A DNA stretch of 64,000 bases. Origin: an uncultured Candidatus Pelagibacter sp. Its GTDB lineage: Bacteria > Pseudomonadota > Alphaproteobacteria > Pelagibacterales > Pelagibacteraceae. Of the stretch, positions 44,175 to 54,354 are shown one piece after another. Made by a program: the position numbers and the translations under genes. A model generated the notes under the pieces. The model was not told the origin of the DNA. It ran no database searches and was given only the letters and a program-made list of their open reading frames with translations. Every line of letters starts with the position of its first letter. The stretch's first letter is position 1. The stretch is from positions 1 to 64,000 of the forward strand of contig CAJWDL010000005.1 of the NCBI GenBank assembly GCA_913030805.1, written 5' to 3'.

Positions 44175-45890
44175 ATGTATTCAAGTTTACCAAAAATTTT
44201 TGTTTATATCCTGATCTTTTTTATTTTTATTCTAAATTCTATCGTATATTCAGCGAATCAAAAGATATTATATTCTGGAAAAAGTATTTCTAATTATTTT
44301 TCAGGAATAATTTCATCTAATAATAATAATAATAAATTAGCCCTAAAATATTTCAATAACTTAAATCACTTAAAAAACAACCATAATCAATTTAATCGCG
44401 AAATGATTTTTACTCTAGTACAAACAAAAGAAATTTCAAAGTTATTTTTATATTTAAAAAAACTAAAAAAAAAAAATTTAAATTTTTTTGATGCTAATTT
44501 GCTATTAGGCATCAGTTATTTATTAGAAAAAAATTATATGAAGTCTTCAAGTTACTTTAATTCAATTATTCAAAATAGAAAATTTTCTAATCTTGAAAAA
44601 TTAATTGCACAATTACTTTTGAGTTATGCAAGGGTGTTTGAAAATCGCTTACACGATTATGAAACTGAACTTAATATTATTTCAAAAAATTATAAAAATT
44701 TTGCTTTAATTAACAAGGCTTTTATAAGTTGTTATCTTGATAATAAAAATGTTGATGAAAATTTTTTAAGAATAATCAATCCCGATACATTAAATTTTAC
44801 CAGGTATAATTTTTTTTATATTAATTTTCTTGTTTCGAAAAATCGTAGCAATGAAGCCTTAAAAGTTTTAGATAAAAATAATGATATATTTAATACCAAC
44901 TTACTTTTAGATCAAACTAAATCATGGTTAAAAAAAAGAAAAGCAAACAAAGTCAAAGATATATTTGACTGCAGGAATCCCAATCATTTAATCAGCGAGT
45001 TTTTTTATTTAATAGCTAATTTACATTCTAGTGAAGAAAATTATGCACTTTCAAATTTTTATTTGAATTTATCCCTTTATCTTAACCCTGATTTTATATT
45101 CAATAATGCATTGTTAGCGGAAAATTATTTTCACTTAGAAGATTATCAAAATTCAAAAAAAATTTATTTAAAATTCGATTCTAAAAATCAAATATATAGT
45201 TGGCATGCTAAAAAAAGACTTGTGTGGATAAAGAGTAAAATAGAAAACGACAAATCTGCGATCAATTTTTTAAATAAAAGTTTTAAAAAATTGGAAAATC
45301 CTACGGTTAAAAATTATTATGATTTAGCGAATCTTTTCAAAGGTTTTGAAAAATATGAAGACGCTATTAAATATTATACCAAGGTCTTAAACGATATTGG
45401 TAGCGACAACCCATTATATTCTGAAATTTTATATAAAAGAGGTGTGAGTTATGAAAGATTGAAATTGTGGAAAAAATCTGAAAACGATTTAATTCGGTCA
45501 TTAAATTTAGTTCCAGAAGAGCCTTATGTATTAAATTATTTAGCTTACTCATGGCTTGAAAGAAATATTAATCTAGAAAAATCTATTGAGATGTTAGAAG
45601 TGGCGTTAAGTAAGAAAAAGAAAGATCCATATATTATGGACTCGCTAGGATGGGGAATGTATTTAACTGGAAGATATGAAGAGGCAGAGAAGCTTTTGCA
45701 AAAGGCGCTTCAACTTATGCCCTTAGATCCCATAGTTAATGATCATTACGCAGATATACTATGGAAATTAAATAAGAATTTACAGGCAAATTATTTTTGG
45801 AACTATGTTTTAAATCTTGAAACTACAGAAAATGAAATGAAAGATAAAATTAAAGTAAAATTAATTTTAGGTGTTCAAAATCATTCTTAA
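44175..45890 (+). CDS. Exported tetratricopeptide-repeat protein
   Basis: The 571-residue protein has a signal peptide (about residues 8-27) and mostly helical sequence. Clear TPR units lie in the C-terminal third, for example YEDAIKYYTKVLNDIGSDNP near residue 393 and GRYEEAEKLLQKALQLMPLDP near residue 497. It is probably a periplasmic or outer-membrane-linked scaffold. A long TPR protein just before ispE is common in alphaproteobacteria; its function is not established. It precedes ispE by 7 nt. Confidence 0.8.
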   Translation: MYSSLPKIFVYILIFFIFILNSIVYSANQKILYSGKSISNYFSGIISSNNNNNKLALKYFNNLNHLKNNHNQFNREMIFTLVQTKEISKLFLYLKKLKKKNLNFFDANLLLGISYLLEKNYMKSSSYFNSIIQNRKFSNLEKLIAQLLLSYARVFENRLHDYETELNIISKNYKNFALINKAFISCYLDNKNVDENFLRIINPDTLNFTRYNFFYINFLVSKNRSNEALKVLDKNNDIFNTNLLLDQTKSWLKKRKANKVKDIFDCRNPNHLISEFFYLIANLHSSEENYALSNFYLNLSLYLNPDFIFNNALLAENYFHLEDYQNSKKIYLKFDSKNQIYSWHAKKRLVWIKSKIENDKSAINFLNKSFKKLENPTVKNYYDLANLFKGFEKYEDAIKYYTKVLNDIGSDNPLYSEILYKRGVSYERLKLWKKSENDLIRSLNLVPEEPYVLNYLAYSWLERNINLEKSIEMLEVALSKKKKDPYIMDSLGWGMYLTGRYEEAEKLLQKALQLMPLDPIVNDHYADILWKLNKNLQANYFWNYVLNLETTENEMKDKIKVKLILGVQNHS

Positions 45891-45897
45891 ATAAGAG

Positions 45898-46761
45898 ATG
45901 AAAACATTTCTTATTTATTCATTTTGCAAAATTAATTTATCATTAAGAGTAATTGAAAAATTATATACCGGGCTACATAAGATTCAATCCATGGTAACTT
46001 TTGTTAATTTATTTGATATTATTAAAATTAAAGAAATTAATTCGAAACAAGATCAAATAAAGTTTCACGGTAAATTTAAACATAATATTAATTTAAAAAA
46101 CAATACTATTTCAAAGACACTAGATCTTTTAAGAAAAAATAATTACCTAAAAAAAAAAAAATTTAAAATTTATATTAAGAAAAATATACCACACAGTGCT
46201 GGACTTGGTGGAGGTTCGATGAATTCAGCTGCATTAATAAATTTTTTTTTATCAAATTATAAATTTAATATAAATCAAGAAAAATTATATAAAATTGCAA
46301 AAAAAATAGGGTCGGACGTTTCACTGGGACTTAAAATTAGAAATACTTTTTTAATAGGTGGCAAAAAATATCTAAAAAGATTCAAAGGAAAATTGAAATT
46401 ACATGTTGTATTGGTTAATCCGGGAATAAAATGTTTATCTAAGGATATTTATTCAAGGAATAAACAATTTTCCAATTCTTATCAAAAAAAAATTAATTCA
46501 AATTTTCAAAAATTATTTAGCTTAAATAATATTAGATTAGACAGAAATGACCTTGAACATGTGGTTTTTAAATTGTATCCGAAGGTAAAAACTCTCAACA
46601 CTTTCATAAAAGAGCAAGAAAATTGCATCTTTTCAAGGTTAACAGGTTCTGGCTCAACGTGCGTGGGATATTTTAAAAATTTTAAAAGTGCTCAAAAAGC
46701 AAAAAAAAATATAATAAAAAAATTTCCAAATTATTGGTGTGAAAGGGCAAGGACTATATAA
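45898..46761 (+). CDS. ispE: 4-diphosphocytidyl-2-C-methyl-D-erythritol kinase
   Basis: IspE is the GHMP-family kinase of the MEP isoprenoid pathway. The 287-residue protein has the N-terminal KINLSLRVIEKL near residue 10, the ATP loop IPHSAGLGGGSMNSAAL near residue 97, and a C-terminal glycine motif SRLTGSGSTCVGYF near residue 247. The first region lacks the usual GxRxDGYH spelling (LYTGLHKIQSM here), a mild variant. It follows the TPR gene and precedes tRNA-Gln by 33 nt. Confidence 0.93.
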   Translation: MKTFLIYSFCKINLSLRVIEKLYTGLHKIQSMVTFVNLFDIIKIKEINSKQDQIKFHGKFKHNINLKNNTISKTLDLLRKNNYLKKKKFKIYIKKNIPHSAGLGGGSMNSAALINFFLSNYKFNINQEKLYKIAKKIGSDVSLGLKIRNTFLIGGKKYLKRFKGKLKLHVVLVNPGIKCLSKDIYSRNKQFSNSYQKKINSNFQKLFSLNNIRLDRNDLEHVVFKLYPKVKTLNTFIKEQENCIFSRLTGSGSTCVGYFKNFKSAQKAKKNIIKKFPNYWCERARTI

Positions 46762-46794
46762 AGTAAAGTTTTTATGCTATATCAAAATGTATTT

Positions 46795-46868
46795 TGGGGC
46801 GTAGCCAAGCGGTAAGGCAGCGGTTTTTGGTACCGCGATCCTAGGTTCGAATCCTAGCGCCCCAGCCA
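46795..46868 (+). tRNA. tRNA-Gln (anticodon TTG)
   Basis: The 74-nt gene folds into a standard cloverleaf: acceptor TGGGGCG/CGCCCCA (46795-46801 with 46858-46864), D arm with AGCGGTAAGGC, anticodon stem GCGGT/ACCGC with loop TTTTGGT giving anticodon TTG, and T arm GGTTCGAATCC. G is the discriminator base and the 3' CCA is encoded (46866-46868). The cca gene starts 3 nt later. Confidence 0.97.
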
Positions 46869-46871
46869 ATT

Positions 46872-48161
46872 ATGTTTAATAAAATTATAACATCAATTTC
46901 TGCAATTAAAAATAACAGAAAACCTGAGATAAGTATAAAATCACTAGGAGACTTAAAATATTTTAACGGTGTAAAAAATATTTTTTCAATCTTAAAAAAT
47001 CACAATAAAAAAACCAAGCTTATGCTAGTTGGAGGATGCGTAAGAAAATTATTAAGTGGAGAAGAAATTGACGATATTGATATTGCAGTTAATCTTAATC
47101 CAGAAGTAATTAAGAATATTTTAATTGAAAATAAAATAAAATTCTTAGAAACAGGAATTTCTCATGGAACAATCACAGTCATAATTGACAAATTAAAATT
47201 TGAATTAACTACTTTAAGAAAAGACACAAGCACAGACGGAAGACACGCAGATGTTGAATTTATTTCTGACTGGGAAATTGATGCCAAAAGAAGAGATTTT
47301 ACAATTAATGCAATTTATTCTAATTTAAAAGGCGAAATATATGATCCTCTAGGTGGTCAAAAAGACTTAGAAAATAAAGTTGTTAAATTTATTGGAGATC
47401 CCAATGAAAGAATCAGAGAAGATTATTTAAGAATTCTAAGATATTTTAGATTTTACACTCAGTACAGCAATCATCAACATGATATTGAAATTGTTCAAGC
47501 CATCAAAAAAGGACTAAATGGAGTAAGAAAAATTTCAAAAGAAAGAATTTTTGATGAATTTTCTAAAATATTAAATTTAAAAAATTTTTATGAGTTATTT
47601 AACGATGAGTTTTCTTGTTCAATAATCTTGGTCATTTTTCCGCAATTAAAGCATTATGATCGCTTTAGAACTATAAAAAATATACCCAATAAGATCATTA
47701 ATAAATTAGATATTTCTTTGATTATCTCAATTTTATTAATTGATAATTCAGATAATTGTGAATTTTTTTTATATAAATTTAAATTTTCAAATCGAGACAA
47801 AAACAGAATATTATTTTTACTTAATAGATATAAAAAAATTAACATCAAAGAATTATTAGATGAACAAAAATTAGTTAAATTAGCTTATTTAGAAAATACA
47901 GAGAAAATTATTGATTTGTTAGTTTTTTCAACTTTCGTATCAGAAGAAATAGATGTTAGTATACTTGAAAAACGTATTTCCTTTTTGGAAGAATTAAAAT
48001 TGCCAGTTTTTCCAATCACAGCAGATTATTTGAAAGTAAAATATAATTTTTCTGAAAGTAAAGAACTTGGCTTTGCGCTAAAAAAGTTAGAGCAATCTTG
48101 GATGGATAACGATTTTATTATCGATAAAAATGATATTAAAGCTATTTTGAAGTTAAGTTGA
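46872..48161 (+). CDS. cca: CCA tRNA nucleotidyltransferase / poly(A) polymerase family
   Basis: The 429-residue protein has the class II nucleotidyltransferase motifs: [20 protein letters not shown] near residue 51 with catalytic carboxylates in [10 protein letters not shown], then [15 protein letters not shown] near residue 117, [12 protein letters not shown] near residue 140, [11 protein letters not shown] and [15 protein letters not shown] near residue 181. It adds or repairs the tRNA 3' CCA; a poly(A) polymerase role cannot be excluded. Its start codon lies 3 nt after the encoded CCA of tRNA-Gln, so 3' processing of that tRNA would leave an almost leaderless mRNA. It overlaps convergent greA by 20 nt. 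Confidence 0.92.
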   Translation: MFNKIITSISAIKNNRKPEISIKSLGDLKYFNGVKNIFSILKNHNKKTKLMLVGGCVRKLLSGEEIDDIDIAVNLNPEVIKNILIENKIKFLETGISHGTITVIIDKLKFELTTLRKDTSTDGRHADVEFISDWEIDAKRRDFTINAIYSNLKGEIYDPLGGQKDLENKVVKFIGDPNERIREDYLRILRYFRFYTQYSNHQHDIEIVQAIKKGLNGVRKISKERIFDEFSKILNLKNFYELFNDEFSCSIILVIFPQLKHYDRFRTIKNIPNKIINKLDISLIISILLIDNSDNCEFFLYKFKFSNRDKNRILFLLNRYKKINIKELLDEQKLVKLAYLENTEKIIDLLVFSTFVSEEIDVSILEKRISFLEELKLPVFPITADYLKVKYNFSESKELGFALKKLEQSWMDNDFIIDKNDIKAILKLS

Positions 48162-48636
48162 GACTATATCTTACTTCCTTAATTTCAAATGCCTTATCTC
48201 CAGAAGGAGTTTTCACACGAATTGTATCATTTTTATTTTTTCCAATTAACTCCCTTCCAAGAGGTGATCTAAAATAGATTAAGTTTTCCTCAATATTTGC
48301 TTCATCTCTTCCTACAATTCTGTAGATTTTTGTTTTGCTTGTTTCAATATCCAGCAATTCAACAGTAGATCCAAAAATTACTTTCTCAGAACATTCAATT
48401 TTTGTTACATCAATAACGTTAGCTCTTGCGATAGTATCGATAATTTCTGCTATCCTTCCCTCTATAAAAGATTGTTGTTCTTTGGCAGCATGATACTCAG
48501 CATTTTCTTTCAAATCTCCGTGCGATCTTGCTTCGGCGATTGCAGTTATGATATTTGGACGTTTAACATTTTTAAGATGGTCTAACTCTTTTTTTAATTT
48601 TTCTAATCCATTAACTGTTACTGGTTCTTTATCCAT
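48142..48636 (-). CDS. greA: Transcription elongation factor GreA
   Basis: GreA rescues backtracked RNA polymerase by stimulating transcript cleavage. The 164-residue protein has the N-terminal coiled coil with the acidic tip [20 protein letters not shown] near residue 35 and the C-terminal FKBP-like domain [14 protein letters not shown] near residue 124. It overlaps the cca 3' end by 20 nt and lies 3 nt after hemF in the same direction. Confidence 0.96.
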   Translation of the reverse strand: MDKEPVTVNGLEKLKKELDHLKNVKRPNIITAIAEARSHGDLKENAEYHAAKEQQSFIEGRIAEIIDTIARANVIDVTKIECSEKVIFGSTVELLDIETSKTKIYRIVGRDEANIEENLIYFRSPLGRELIGKNKNDTIRVKTPSGDKAFEIKEVRYSLNLTSK

Positions 48637-48639
48637 AAA

Positions 48640-49503
48640 CTAATCCCAAGTTGCTATTGGTGGTAAAGACATCAGTATGGCTTTAGTGTTTCCGCCTGTA
48701 TTGAGACCAAATTGAGTACCACGATCGTACAATAAATTAAATTCAACATATCTACCTCTTTTTAAAAGTTGAATTTTTTTTTCTTTTTTTATCCAGCTAC
48801 TGAACATTTTTCTTTTAATGATTTTTTTGAATATATAAGCAAAAGTATTTCCCACATCTTTTACGAAAAAAAAATCTTTATTCCAGTTATTTTTTTTATA
48901 ATCAAAAAATATACCTCCAACGCCTCTCATTTCTTTTCTGTGATTTAGGTAAAAATATTTGTCACACCAATTTTTATATTTTGTATAATATTTTTTGTTA
49001 TGACGATTACAAGTTATTTTTAACTCTCTATGAAACCACCTAGCTTCTTTTAAATCTTTTATACTTGGTGTTATATCTATTCCACCACCAAACCAATTTT
49101 TTTCTGTCGAAATAAATCTAGTATTAAAATGCATTGCAGGAATTTTTGGATTTTTCATATGCATAACTACTGAAATACCCGAAGCCCAAAATTTAGGATT
49201 ATTTTTTGCTCCTAAAATTTTATTTTTAAAATTTGCATTAAATTTGCCATATACTTCTGAAAAATTTACTCCAACTTTTTCAAATACCAATCCACCGTTT
49301 AAAATTCTAAATTCACCACCGCCTTCATCATTATTATCGGATTTTCTCCATGTTCGAGATTTGAATTTTTTTGGTATCTTGTTTTTTTTGGTCCCAAATT
49401 CTTTTTCCAATTCTTCAATTTCATAACAAATGATGTCTCGTAATAAAATAAACCAGTTTTTTGCTAAATTTTTTTTAATTTCAATATCCATTTTTATAGA
49501 CAT
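48640..49503 (-). CDS. hemF: Oxygen-dependent coproporphyrinogen III oxidase
   Basis: HemF converts coproporphyrinogen III to protoporphyrinogen IX with O2 in heme synthesis. The 287-residue protein shows GVNFSEVYGKF near residue 77, MHFNTRFISTEKNWFGGGIDITP near residue 122, EMRGVGGIFFDY near residue 192, and the C-terminal GRYVEFNLLYDRGTQFGL near residue 250. It overlaps trmL by 10 nt. The heme genes ctaB and the oxidase and bc1 operons in this window depend on its product. Confidence 0.96.
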   Translation of the reverse strand: MSIKMDIEIKKNLAKNWFILLRDIICYEIEELEKEFGTKKNKIPKKFKSRTWRKSDNNDEGGGEFRILNGGLVFEKVGVNFSEVYGKFNANFKNKILGAKNNPKFWASGISVVMHMKNPKIPAMHFNTRFISTEKNWFGGGIDITPSIKDLKEARWFHRELKITCNRHNKKYYTKYKNWCDKYFYLNHRKEMRGVGGIFFDYKKNNWNKDFFFVKDVGNTFAYIFKKIIKRKMFSSWIKKEKKIQLLKRGRYVEFNLLYDRGTQFGLNTGGNTKAILMSLPPIATWD

Positions 49504-49973
49504 TGATTTTGTTTTAGAGCTTCAGCCAAAGTAATGGCAACGCTTGAAACTATATTAAGGGATCTGTCTTTTTTTTGTATTGGAATAATTAATTTGTAAT
49601 CTACACTTTTATGCACTAGTTGTGGAACTCCAGCACTTTCACGACCAAATAATATTGTATCATTTTGGTTAAATTTAAAGTCGAAATATTTCCTTTTTGC
49701 TTTTGTGGTCATTAAAATTATTCTTTCATTTTTTTTATCTTTTTTAAACTCAGTAAAATTTTTGAACGATTTTATTTTGCATTCATTTATATAGTCCATC
49801 ACTACTCTTTTAAATCTTTTGTCACTTAAAAAAAATCCACAAGGTTCAATAATATCTAATCTAACTCCAAAACATGCACACAGACGTACAATCGCAGCAG
49901 TATTTTGGGGTATATCTGGTTCATAAAGTGCAACTTTAATTAGAGTAGAGTTTTTAGAGTGCGGCTGTGTCAT
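49494..49973 (-). CDS. trmL: tRNA (cytidine(34)-2'-O)-methyltransferase
   Basis: TrmL methylates the wobble ribose of some leucine tRNAs. The 159-residue SPOUT protein has ALYEPDIPQNTAAIVRLCACFG near residue 12, ILFGRESAGVPQLV near residue 108, and the C-terminal knot SLNIVSSVAITLAEAL near residue 138. It is divergent from petA, with a 90-nt spacer that must hold the promoters of both; I see only generic AT-rich -10-like sequence (TATATT near 50010) there. Confidence 0.92.
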   Translation of the reverse strand: MTQPHSKNSTLIKVALYEPDIPQNTAAIVRLCACFGVRLDIIEPCGFFLSDKRFKRVVMDYINECKIKSFKNFTEFKKDKKNERIILMTTKAKRKYFDFKFNQNDTILFGRESAGVPQLVHKSVDYKLIIPIQKKDRSLNIVSSVAITLAEALKQNQCL

Positions 49974-50063
49974 TCTTGTAGTAGAAAAAAATGTATTTTT
50001 TTATAAAAATATATATTAGATACTTTAATTGTTAATAATAAAAAATATGTTTAAACTTAGAAA

Positions 50064-50675
50064 ATGAGCATATCATATACAATTTTGGTGACGATTATTG
50101 CCCTTTTAATTTTATTTTTATGTCTCTCATGGGTATTTGTTTCTATTAAAGTTGCAAATAAAGAGCAGAAGGAAGAAACTGCTGAAAGAAGATATTTTTT
50201 ATATACCGCCTCTTATGCTTTAGGAGCGGTTGCTGTTGGGGCGGCCGCATGGCCATTAATTGATCAAATGAATCCCGATGCATCTGTTAAAGCTTTGGCT
50301 ACTACAGAGGTTGATATAAGCAGTATTGGCTTAGGTAAAACAATCACAGTACTTTGGAGGGGTAAACCAATTTTTATAAGAAGAAGAACCCAGGAAGAAA
50401 TAAGTGAAGCTCAAAATGTAAATCTAAATGAATTGAAAGATCCTCAAAAAGATGAGGATAGAGTAAAAAAATCAGAGTGGCTTGTAATGACAGGAGTTTG
50501 CACACATCTTGGGTGTGTCCCTTTAGGCAACAAGGGAGATTTTGGAGGTTGGTTTTGCCCATGTCATGGGTCGCACTATGATACCTCAGGAAGAATAAGG
50601 AAGGGTCCTGCACCCACAAATCTTGAAATACCCAAATATGAATTTGTTGACAACAATACAATTAAAATAGGTTGA
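50064..50675 (+). CDS. petA: Ubiquinol-cytochrome c reductase Rieske protein with an extra N-terminal helix
   Basis: The Rieske [2Fe-2S] subunit passes electrons from ubiquinol to cytochrome c1. Cluster ligands are in [10 protein letters not shown] near residue 147 and CPCHGSH near residue 167. The usual Tat-type anchor begins at [11 protein letters not shown] near residue 43 and continues through [11 protein letters not shown]. Ahead of it is an added hydrophobic helix (about residues 6-27), so the protein is about 203 residues, roughly 25-40 longer than usual. This first helix resembles the small protein at 20320. N-out, loop-in, C-out topology is predicted. It starts the petABC operon. Confidence 0.93.
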   Translation: MSISYTILVTIIALLILFLCLSWVFVSIKVANKEQKEETAERRYFLYTASYALGAVAVGAAAWPLIDQMNPDASVKALATTEVDISSIGLGKTITVLWRGKPIFIRRRTQEEISEAQNVNLNELKDPQKDEDRVKKSEWLVMTGVCTHLGCVPLGNKGDFGGWFCPCHGSHYDTSGRIRKGPAPTNLEIPKYEFVDNNTIKIG

Positions 50676-50680
50676 TTTTA

Positions 50681-51922
50681 ATGAGTGAAGAAAAGTATAT
50701 ACCCAAATCAAAGCTTGGACAGTGGTTTGATAGCAGATTGCCATTATTATCTTTGGCACATCATCTAAGAGATTATCCAACTCCCAAGAATTTAAATTAT
50801 TGGTGGACTTTTGGAGCGATTCTTACTTTTTGTTTAATTGCCCAGATAATTACAGGCATAGTTTTAGCAATGCACTATGTAGCTCATGCAGATTTAGCTT
50901 TTGAAAGTGTTGAACATATCATGAGAGATGTAAATTATGGTTGGTTAATAAGGTACTTTCATGCAAACGGTTCCTCAATGTTTTTCTTGGCAGTTTATGT
51001 ACATATTTTTAGAGGACTGTATTACGGCTCGTATAAATCACCCAGAGAAATGATTTGGATTATTGGAATGCTTATTTACATATTAATGATGGCAACAGCA
51101 TTTATGGGTTATGTTTTACCTTGGGGACAAATGAGTTTTTGGGCAGCTACTGTTATAACAAGTTTATTCAGTGCCATACCTATTGTTGGAGACAGTATTG
51201 TAGGATGGCTTTGGGGAGGATATGCGGTTGGTAGTCCAACATTGACAAGATTTTATAGCTTACATTATTTGTTGCCATTTTTAATTTTTGCACTAGTAGT
51301 TTTACATATTTGGGCACTTCATATTCCCGGGAACACTAATCCTGTTGGTATCGATATTAAACAGCCATCAAAAGACACCGTTCCATTTAGCCCCTACGTT
51401 GCTGTTAAAGATTTATATGCTTTGATAATTTTTTTAATTATTACCGCAGGTTTTGTTTTCTTTGCACCAAATATTTTGAGTCATCCAGATAATTATATTA
51501 AAGCAAATCAAATGGTTACACCTACACATATAGTACCCGAATGGTACTTACTTCCTTTTTATGCAATTTTAAGGGCTGTTCCGGATAAACTAGGTGGCGT
51601 GGTTGTGATGTTTGCTTCTTTGTTTATATTAATGTTTTTACCTTGGCTGGATACTTCTAAGGTTAGATCGGCTGTATTCAGGCCACTGTACAAAATATTT
51701 TTTTGGGTATTAGTTATTGACGTTATAGTTCTTGGTTATATGGGTGCCAAACCTCCAGAAGGTCTATATTTACTTATTGGTAGGGCTGCAACTATTTACT
51801 ATTTTGCACACTTTATTTTGGTAATGCCAATATTAGGATTTAAAGAAAAAACTACGCCACTTCCTATAAGTATTTCTGATCCTGTACTGGACAGTGATAC
51901 AAAAACAACTAATTACAGGTGA
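50681..51922 (+). CDS. petB: Cytochrome b of the bc1 complex
   Basis: Cytochrome b holds the Qo and Qi quinone sites in the inner membrane. The 413-residue protein has about eight helices, paired heme histidines in the [22 protein letters not shown] region near residue 85 and the [22 protein letters not shown] region near residue 190, and the Qo motif [12 protein letters not shown] near residue 286. I chose the ATG at 50681, 5 nt after the petA stop; a TTG at 50672 is possible but weaker. Confidence 0.96.
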   Translation: MSEEKYIPKSKLGQWFDSRLPLLSLAHHLRDYPTPKNLNYWWTFGAILTFCLIAQIITGIVLAMHYVAHADLAFESVEHIMRDVNYGWLIRYFHANGSSMFFLAVYVHIFRGLYYGSYKSPREMIWIIGMLIYILMMATAFMGYVLPWGQMSFWAATVITSLFSAIPIVGDSIVGWLWGGYAVGSPTLTRFYSLHYLLPFLIFALVVLHIWALHIPGNTNPVGIDIKQPSKDTVPFSPYVAVKDLYALIIFLIITAGFVFFAPNILSHPDNYIKANQMVTPTHIVPEWYLLPFYAILRAVPDKLGGVVVMFASLFILMFLPWLDTSKVRSAVFRPLYKIFFWVLVIDVIVLGYMGAKPPEGLYLLIGRAATIYYFAHFILVMPILGFKEKTTPLPISISDPVLDSDTKTTNYR

Positions 51923-51929
51923 CAATTTT

Positions 51930-52718
51930 GTGTTAAAAAAATTAAAGATTATTATAAAAATTTTATTTATTTATCCGATAATTATTGTTTCTGCCAATAA
52001 TAGCATGGCAGCAGAAGGTTTAGATTTACTTAAAAATAAATGGAGTTTTGAGGGTTTATTCGGAACCTTTGACCGAGCTTCTTTAAGGAGAGGTTATCAA
52101 GTTTACAACGAGGTGTGTTCCGGTTGCCATTCTATGAAATTGTTAAGTTATAGAAATTTATCAGAAAAAGGTGGACCAGAATTTTCACGAGAAGATTCAA
52201 AAAATATTGCCGCAAGTTTTGAGGTAATTGATGGACCAAACAGTGAAGGGGAGATGTTTACTCGTCCAGGAAGATTATCTGACAAATTTGTGAAACCATA
52301 TCCAAATGTTCAAGCAGCTGAGGCAGCAAATGGAGGAGCATATCCTCCTGACATGTCTGTTTTAATAAAAGCTAGAAAGGATGGAGCAAATTATATTTAT
52401 TCTATTCTTTTAGGATACGAGGATCCTCCCGAAGGTTTTGAATTAGATGAGGGAGTTTATTATAATAAATATATGCCCGGACATAATATAAAAATGCCAA
52501 ATGTTCTTTTCGATGGATTATTGGATTATGCTGATGGAACTGAAGCTACAACACAGCAGATGGCAAAAGACATTACCACATTCCTAACTTGGGCTTCAGA
52601 ACCAAGTTTAGAAGCAAGACATAAAATTGGATTTAAAGTCATTTTATATTTAATTATATTGGCCTTTGTAGTTCATCTGAGTTTGAAAAAGCTTTGGTCA
52701 CGTATTGAATCTAAATAA
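51930..52718 (+). CDS. petC: Cytochrome c1 of the bc1 complex
   Basis: Cytochrome c1 carries electrons from the Rieske protein to soluble cytochrome c. The 262-residue protein has a signal peptide (residues 1-27, ending near SMAAEG), the heme motif VCSGCHSMK near residue 56, the conserved YPNVQAAEAANGGAYPPD block, the axial-ligand region HNIKMPNVL near residue 177, and a C-terminal membrane anchor (about 235-255). I chose the GTG at 51930, which begins directly with the signal peptide; a GTG at 51894 would overlap petB. It overlaps convergent ychF by 21 nt. Confidence 0.95.
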   Translation: MLKKLKIIIKILFIYPIIIVSANNSMAAEGLDLLKNKWSFEGLFGTFDRASLRRGYQVYNEVCSGCHSMKLLSYRNLSEKGGPEFSREDSKNIAASFEVIDGPNSEGEMFTRPGRLSDKFVKPYPNVQAAEAANGGAYPPDMSVLIKARKDGANYIYSILLGYEDPPEGFELDEGVYYNKYMPGHNIKMPNVLFDGLLDYADGTEATTQQMAKDITTFLTWASEPSLEARHKIGFKVILYLIILAFVVHLSLKKLWSRIESK

Positions 52719-53771
52719 TAAGATATCTCCATCTTTAACAATATAATCTTTTCCCTCTAATCTTAATTTTCCGGCATTTTTTGCTGCGTTATGACCATTG
52801 TAATATACAAAATCATCGTAAGACACTGTTTCCACTTTAATAAATCCTTTTTCAAAATCAGAATGAATAACCCCAGCAGCTTTAATTGCTTTTGTATTTG
52901 TAGCTATAGTCCATGCCCTTGATTCTTCTGGACCAGATGTGAAAAATGTTTCAAGTTTTAATATTTTGTACCCAGTTTTAATTAGTGAATTTAATCCAGT
53001 ATTTTTAGTTCCCGATTCCGTAATAAAATTTGCTCTATCCTTTTCATCCAATTCCATTATTTGATTCTCAATTTCTGCACAAACTAAAACTATGTTATCT
53101 TTTCCATATTTTTTTAGACAAGCTTCAGTATATTTATTTCCTCTATTGAGACTATTTTCATCAACATTACAAACATAGATTTTTGGTTTTAAAGAAAGCA
53201 ATCTAGAAAAATTTATTTTTTTTTTGTCATGTTTTTCTAATAAAGTGGAAATATCAATATTATTATTGATACAATTTAGGGCATCATTTAATATTTTTAA
53301 CTGATCCTCTTCTAGATTCTTTTTTTTATTTTTTTCTAATCTTTTTTGAATAGATTCTAAATCTGCCAAAAGCATTTCAGTTTCTACAATTTCTATATCC
53401 CTTACTGGATCAATATTTTTATGCATATTTTGTATTTCTTCAGATTCAAAACATCTAGTTAAATGGATTATCGAATCAACTTCTCTGATATGAGACAAAA
53501 ATTTGTTTCCCAGCCCTTCACCTTTTGAAGCTCCCTTAACTAATCCAGCGATATCAACAAATGAAATTATTGTATTAATAGTTTTTTTTGATTTTGAAAT
53601 ATTTGAAATAATATTTAATCTTTTATCGGGCACAGAAACGTTTCCAATATTCGGATCAATAGTGCAAAATGGAAAATTGCCAGCTTCAGCCTTTTTAGAT
53701 TGAATTAAAGCATTAAATAAAGTTGATTTTCCTACGTTGGGTAAACCAACTATTCCACACTTAAAACTCAT
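52698..53771 (-). CDS. ychF: Redox-regulated ATPase YchF (Obg-family)
   Basis: YchF is a ribosome-associated P-loop protein that prefers ATP. The 357-residue protein has GLPNVGKSTLFNAL near residue 8, the NFPFCTIDPN switch region near residue 33, FVDIAGLVKGASKGEGLGNKFL near residue 70, and the C-terminal TGS-like domain with AAGVIHSDFEKGFI near residue 294. It is the last gene of the prs-rplY-pth-ychF group, 6 nt after pth, an order conserved in many proteobacteria. Confidence 0.97.
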   Translation of the reverse strand: MSFKCGIVGLPNVGKSTLFNALIQSKKAEAGNFPFCTIDPNIGNVSVPDKRLNIISNISKSKKTINTIISFVDIAGLVKGASKGEGLGNKFLSHIREVDSIIHLTRCFESEEIQNMHKNIDPVRDIEIVETEMLLADLESIQKRLEKNKKKNLEEDQLKILNDALNCINNNIDISTLLEKHDKKKINFSRLLSLKPKIYVCNVDENSLNRGNKYTEACLKKYGKDNIVLVCAEIENQIMELDEKDRANFITESGTKNTGLNSLIKTGYKILKLETFFTSGPEESRAWTIATNTKAIKAAGVIHSDFEKGFIKVETVSYDDFVYYNGHNAAKNAGKLRLEGKDYIVKDGDILLFRFNT

Positions 53772-53777
53772 AAATTT

Positions 53778-54338
53778 TTACGATTGATTTACTTTGCTTG
53801 AAAAAAGATTCAATTTCTTATCTATAAGCTCTGGAAGGTGTTCAACTATATTTTTGGTCAATTCTGTAATACTGTCTTCCTCATCATCTAAGAAATTATC
53901 AAGAACATGGTCAGCAACCATTTCTTTTTTCTCTGGTCTTCCGATTCCTATTCTTACCCGTGAATAATCTTTTCCAATAAATTTGTCAATTGATTCTATT
54001 CCATTATGTCCAGCGCTACTTCCGCCAAATTTAACAGTTACTTTACCAGGTCTTACATCCAAGTCATCATGGAAAACAATAACATCTGAAGAATCAATTT
54101 TGAAATATTCTATTAACTCTCTGATACATATTCCTGAATTATTCATGAAAGTTAAAGGTTTAATCGCATAAACTTTTTTGTCTCCTATTGTTCCTGTAGT
54201 CAACAAACCTTTAAATTTAGGTTTTTGTTTAGTGAGAGCAAACTTTTTGTTTATGGCATTTATAATTTTAAACCCTATGTTGTGTCGATTGTTTTCATTT
54301 TCAGGACCAGGATTACCCAAACCTACTAATAATAGCAT
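53778..54338 (-). CDS. pth: Peptidyl-tRNA hydrolase
   Basis: Pth recycles peptidyl-tRNAs that drop off the ribosome. The 186-residue protein has LLLVGLGNPGPENENNRHNIGF near residue 1 with the catalytic His, PLTFMNNSG near residue 61, and VFHDDLDVRPGKV near residue 89 followed by GGSSAGHNGI. It is 16 nt after rplY in the same operon. Confidence 0.97.
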   Translation of the reverse strand: MLLLVGLGNPGPENENNRHNIGFKIINAINKKFALTKQKPKFKGLLTTGTIGDKKVYAIKPLTFMNNSGICIRELIEYFKIDSSDVIVFHDDLDVRPGKVTVKFGGSSAGHNGIESIDKFIGKDYSRVRIGIGRPEKKEMVADHVLDNFLDDEEDSITELTKNIVEHLPELIDKKLNLFSSKVNQS

Positions 54339-54354
54339 CTCTTAATCTTTCAAT

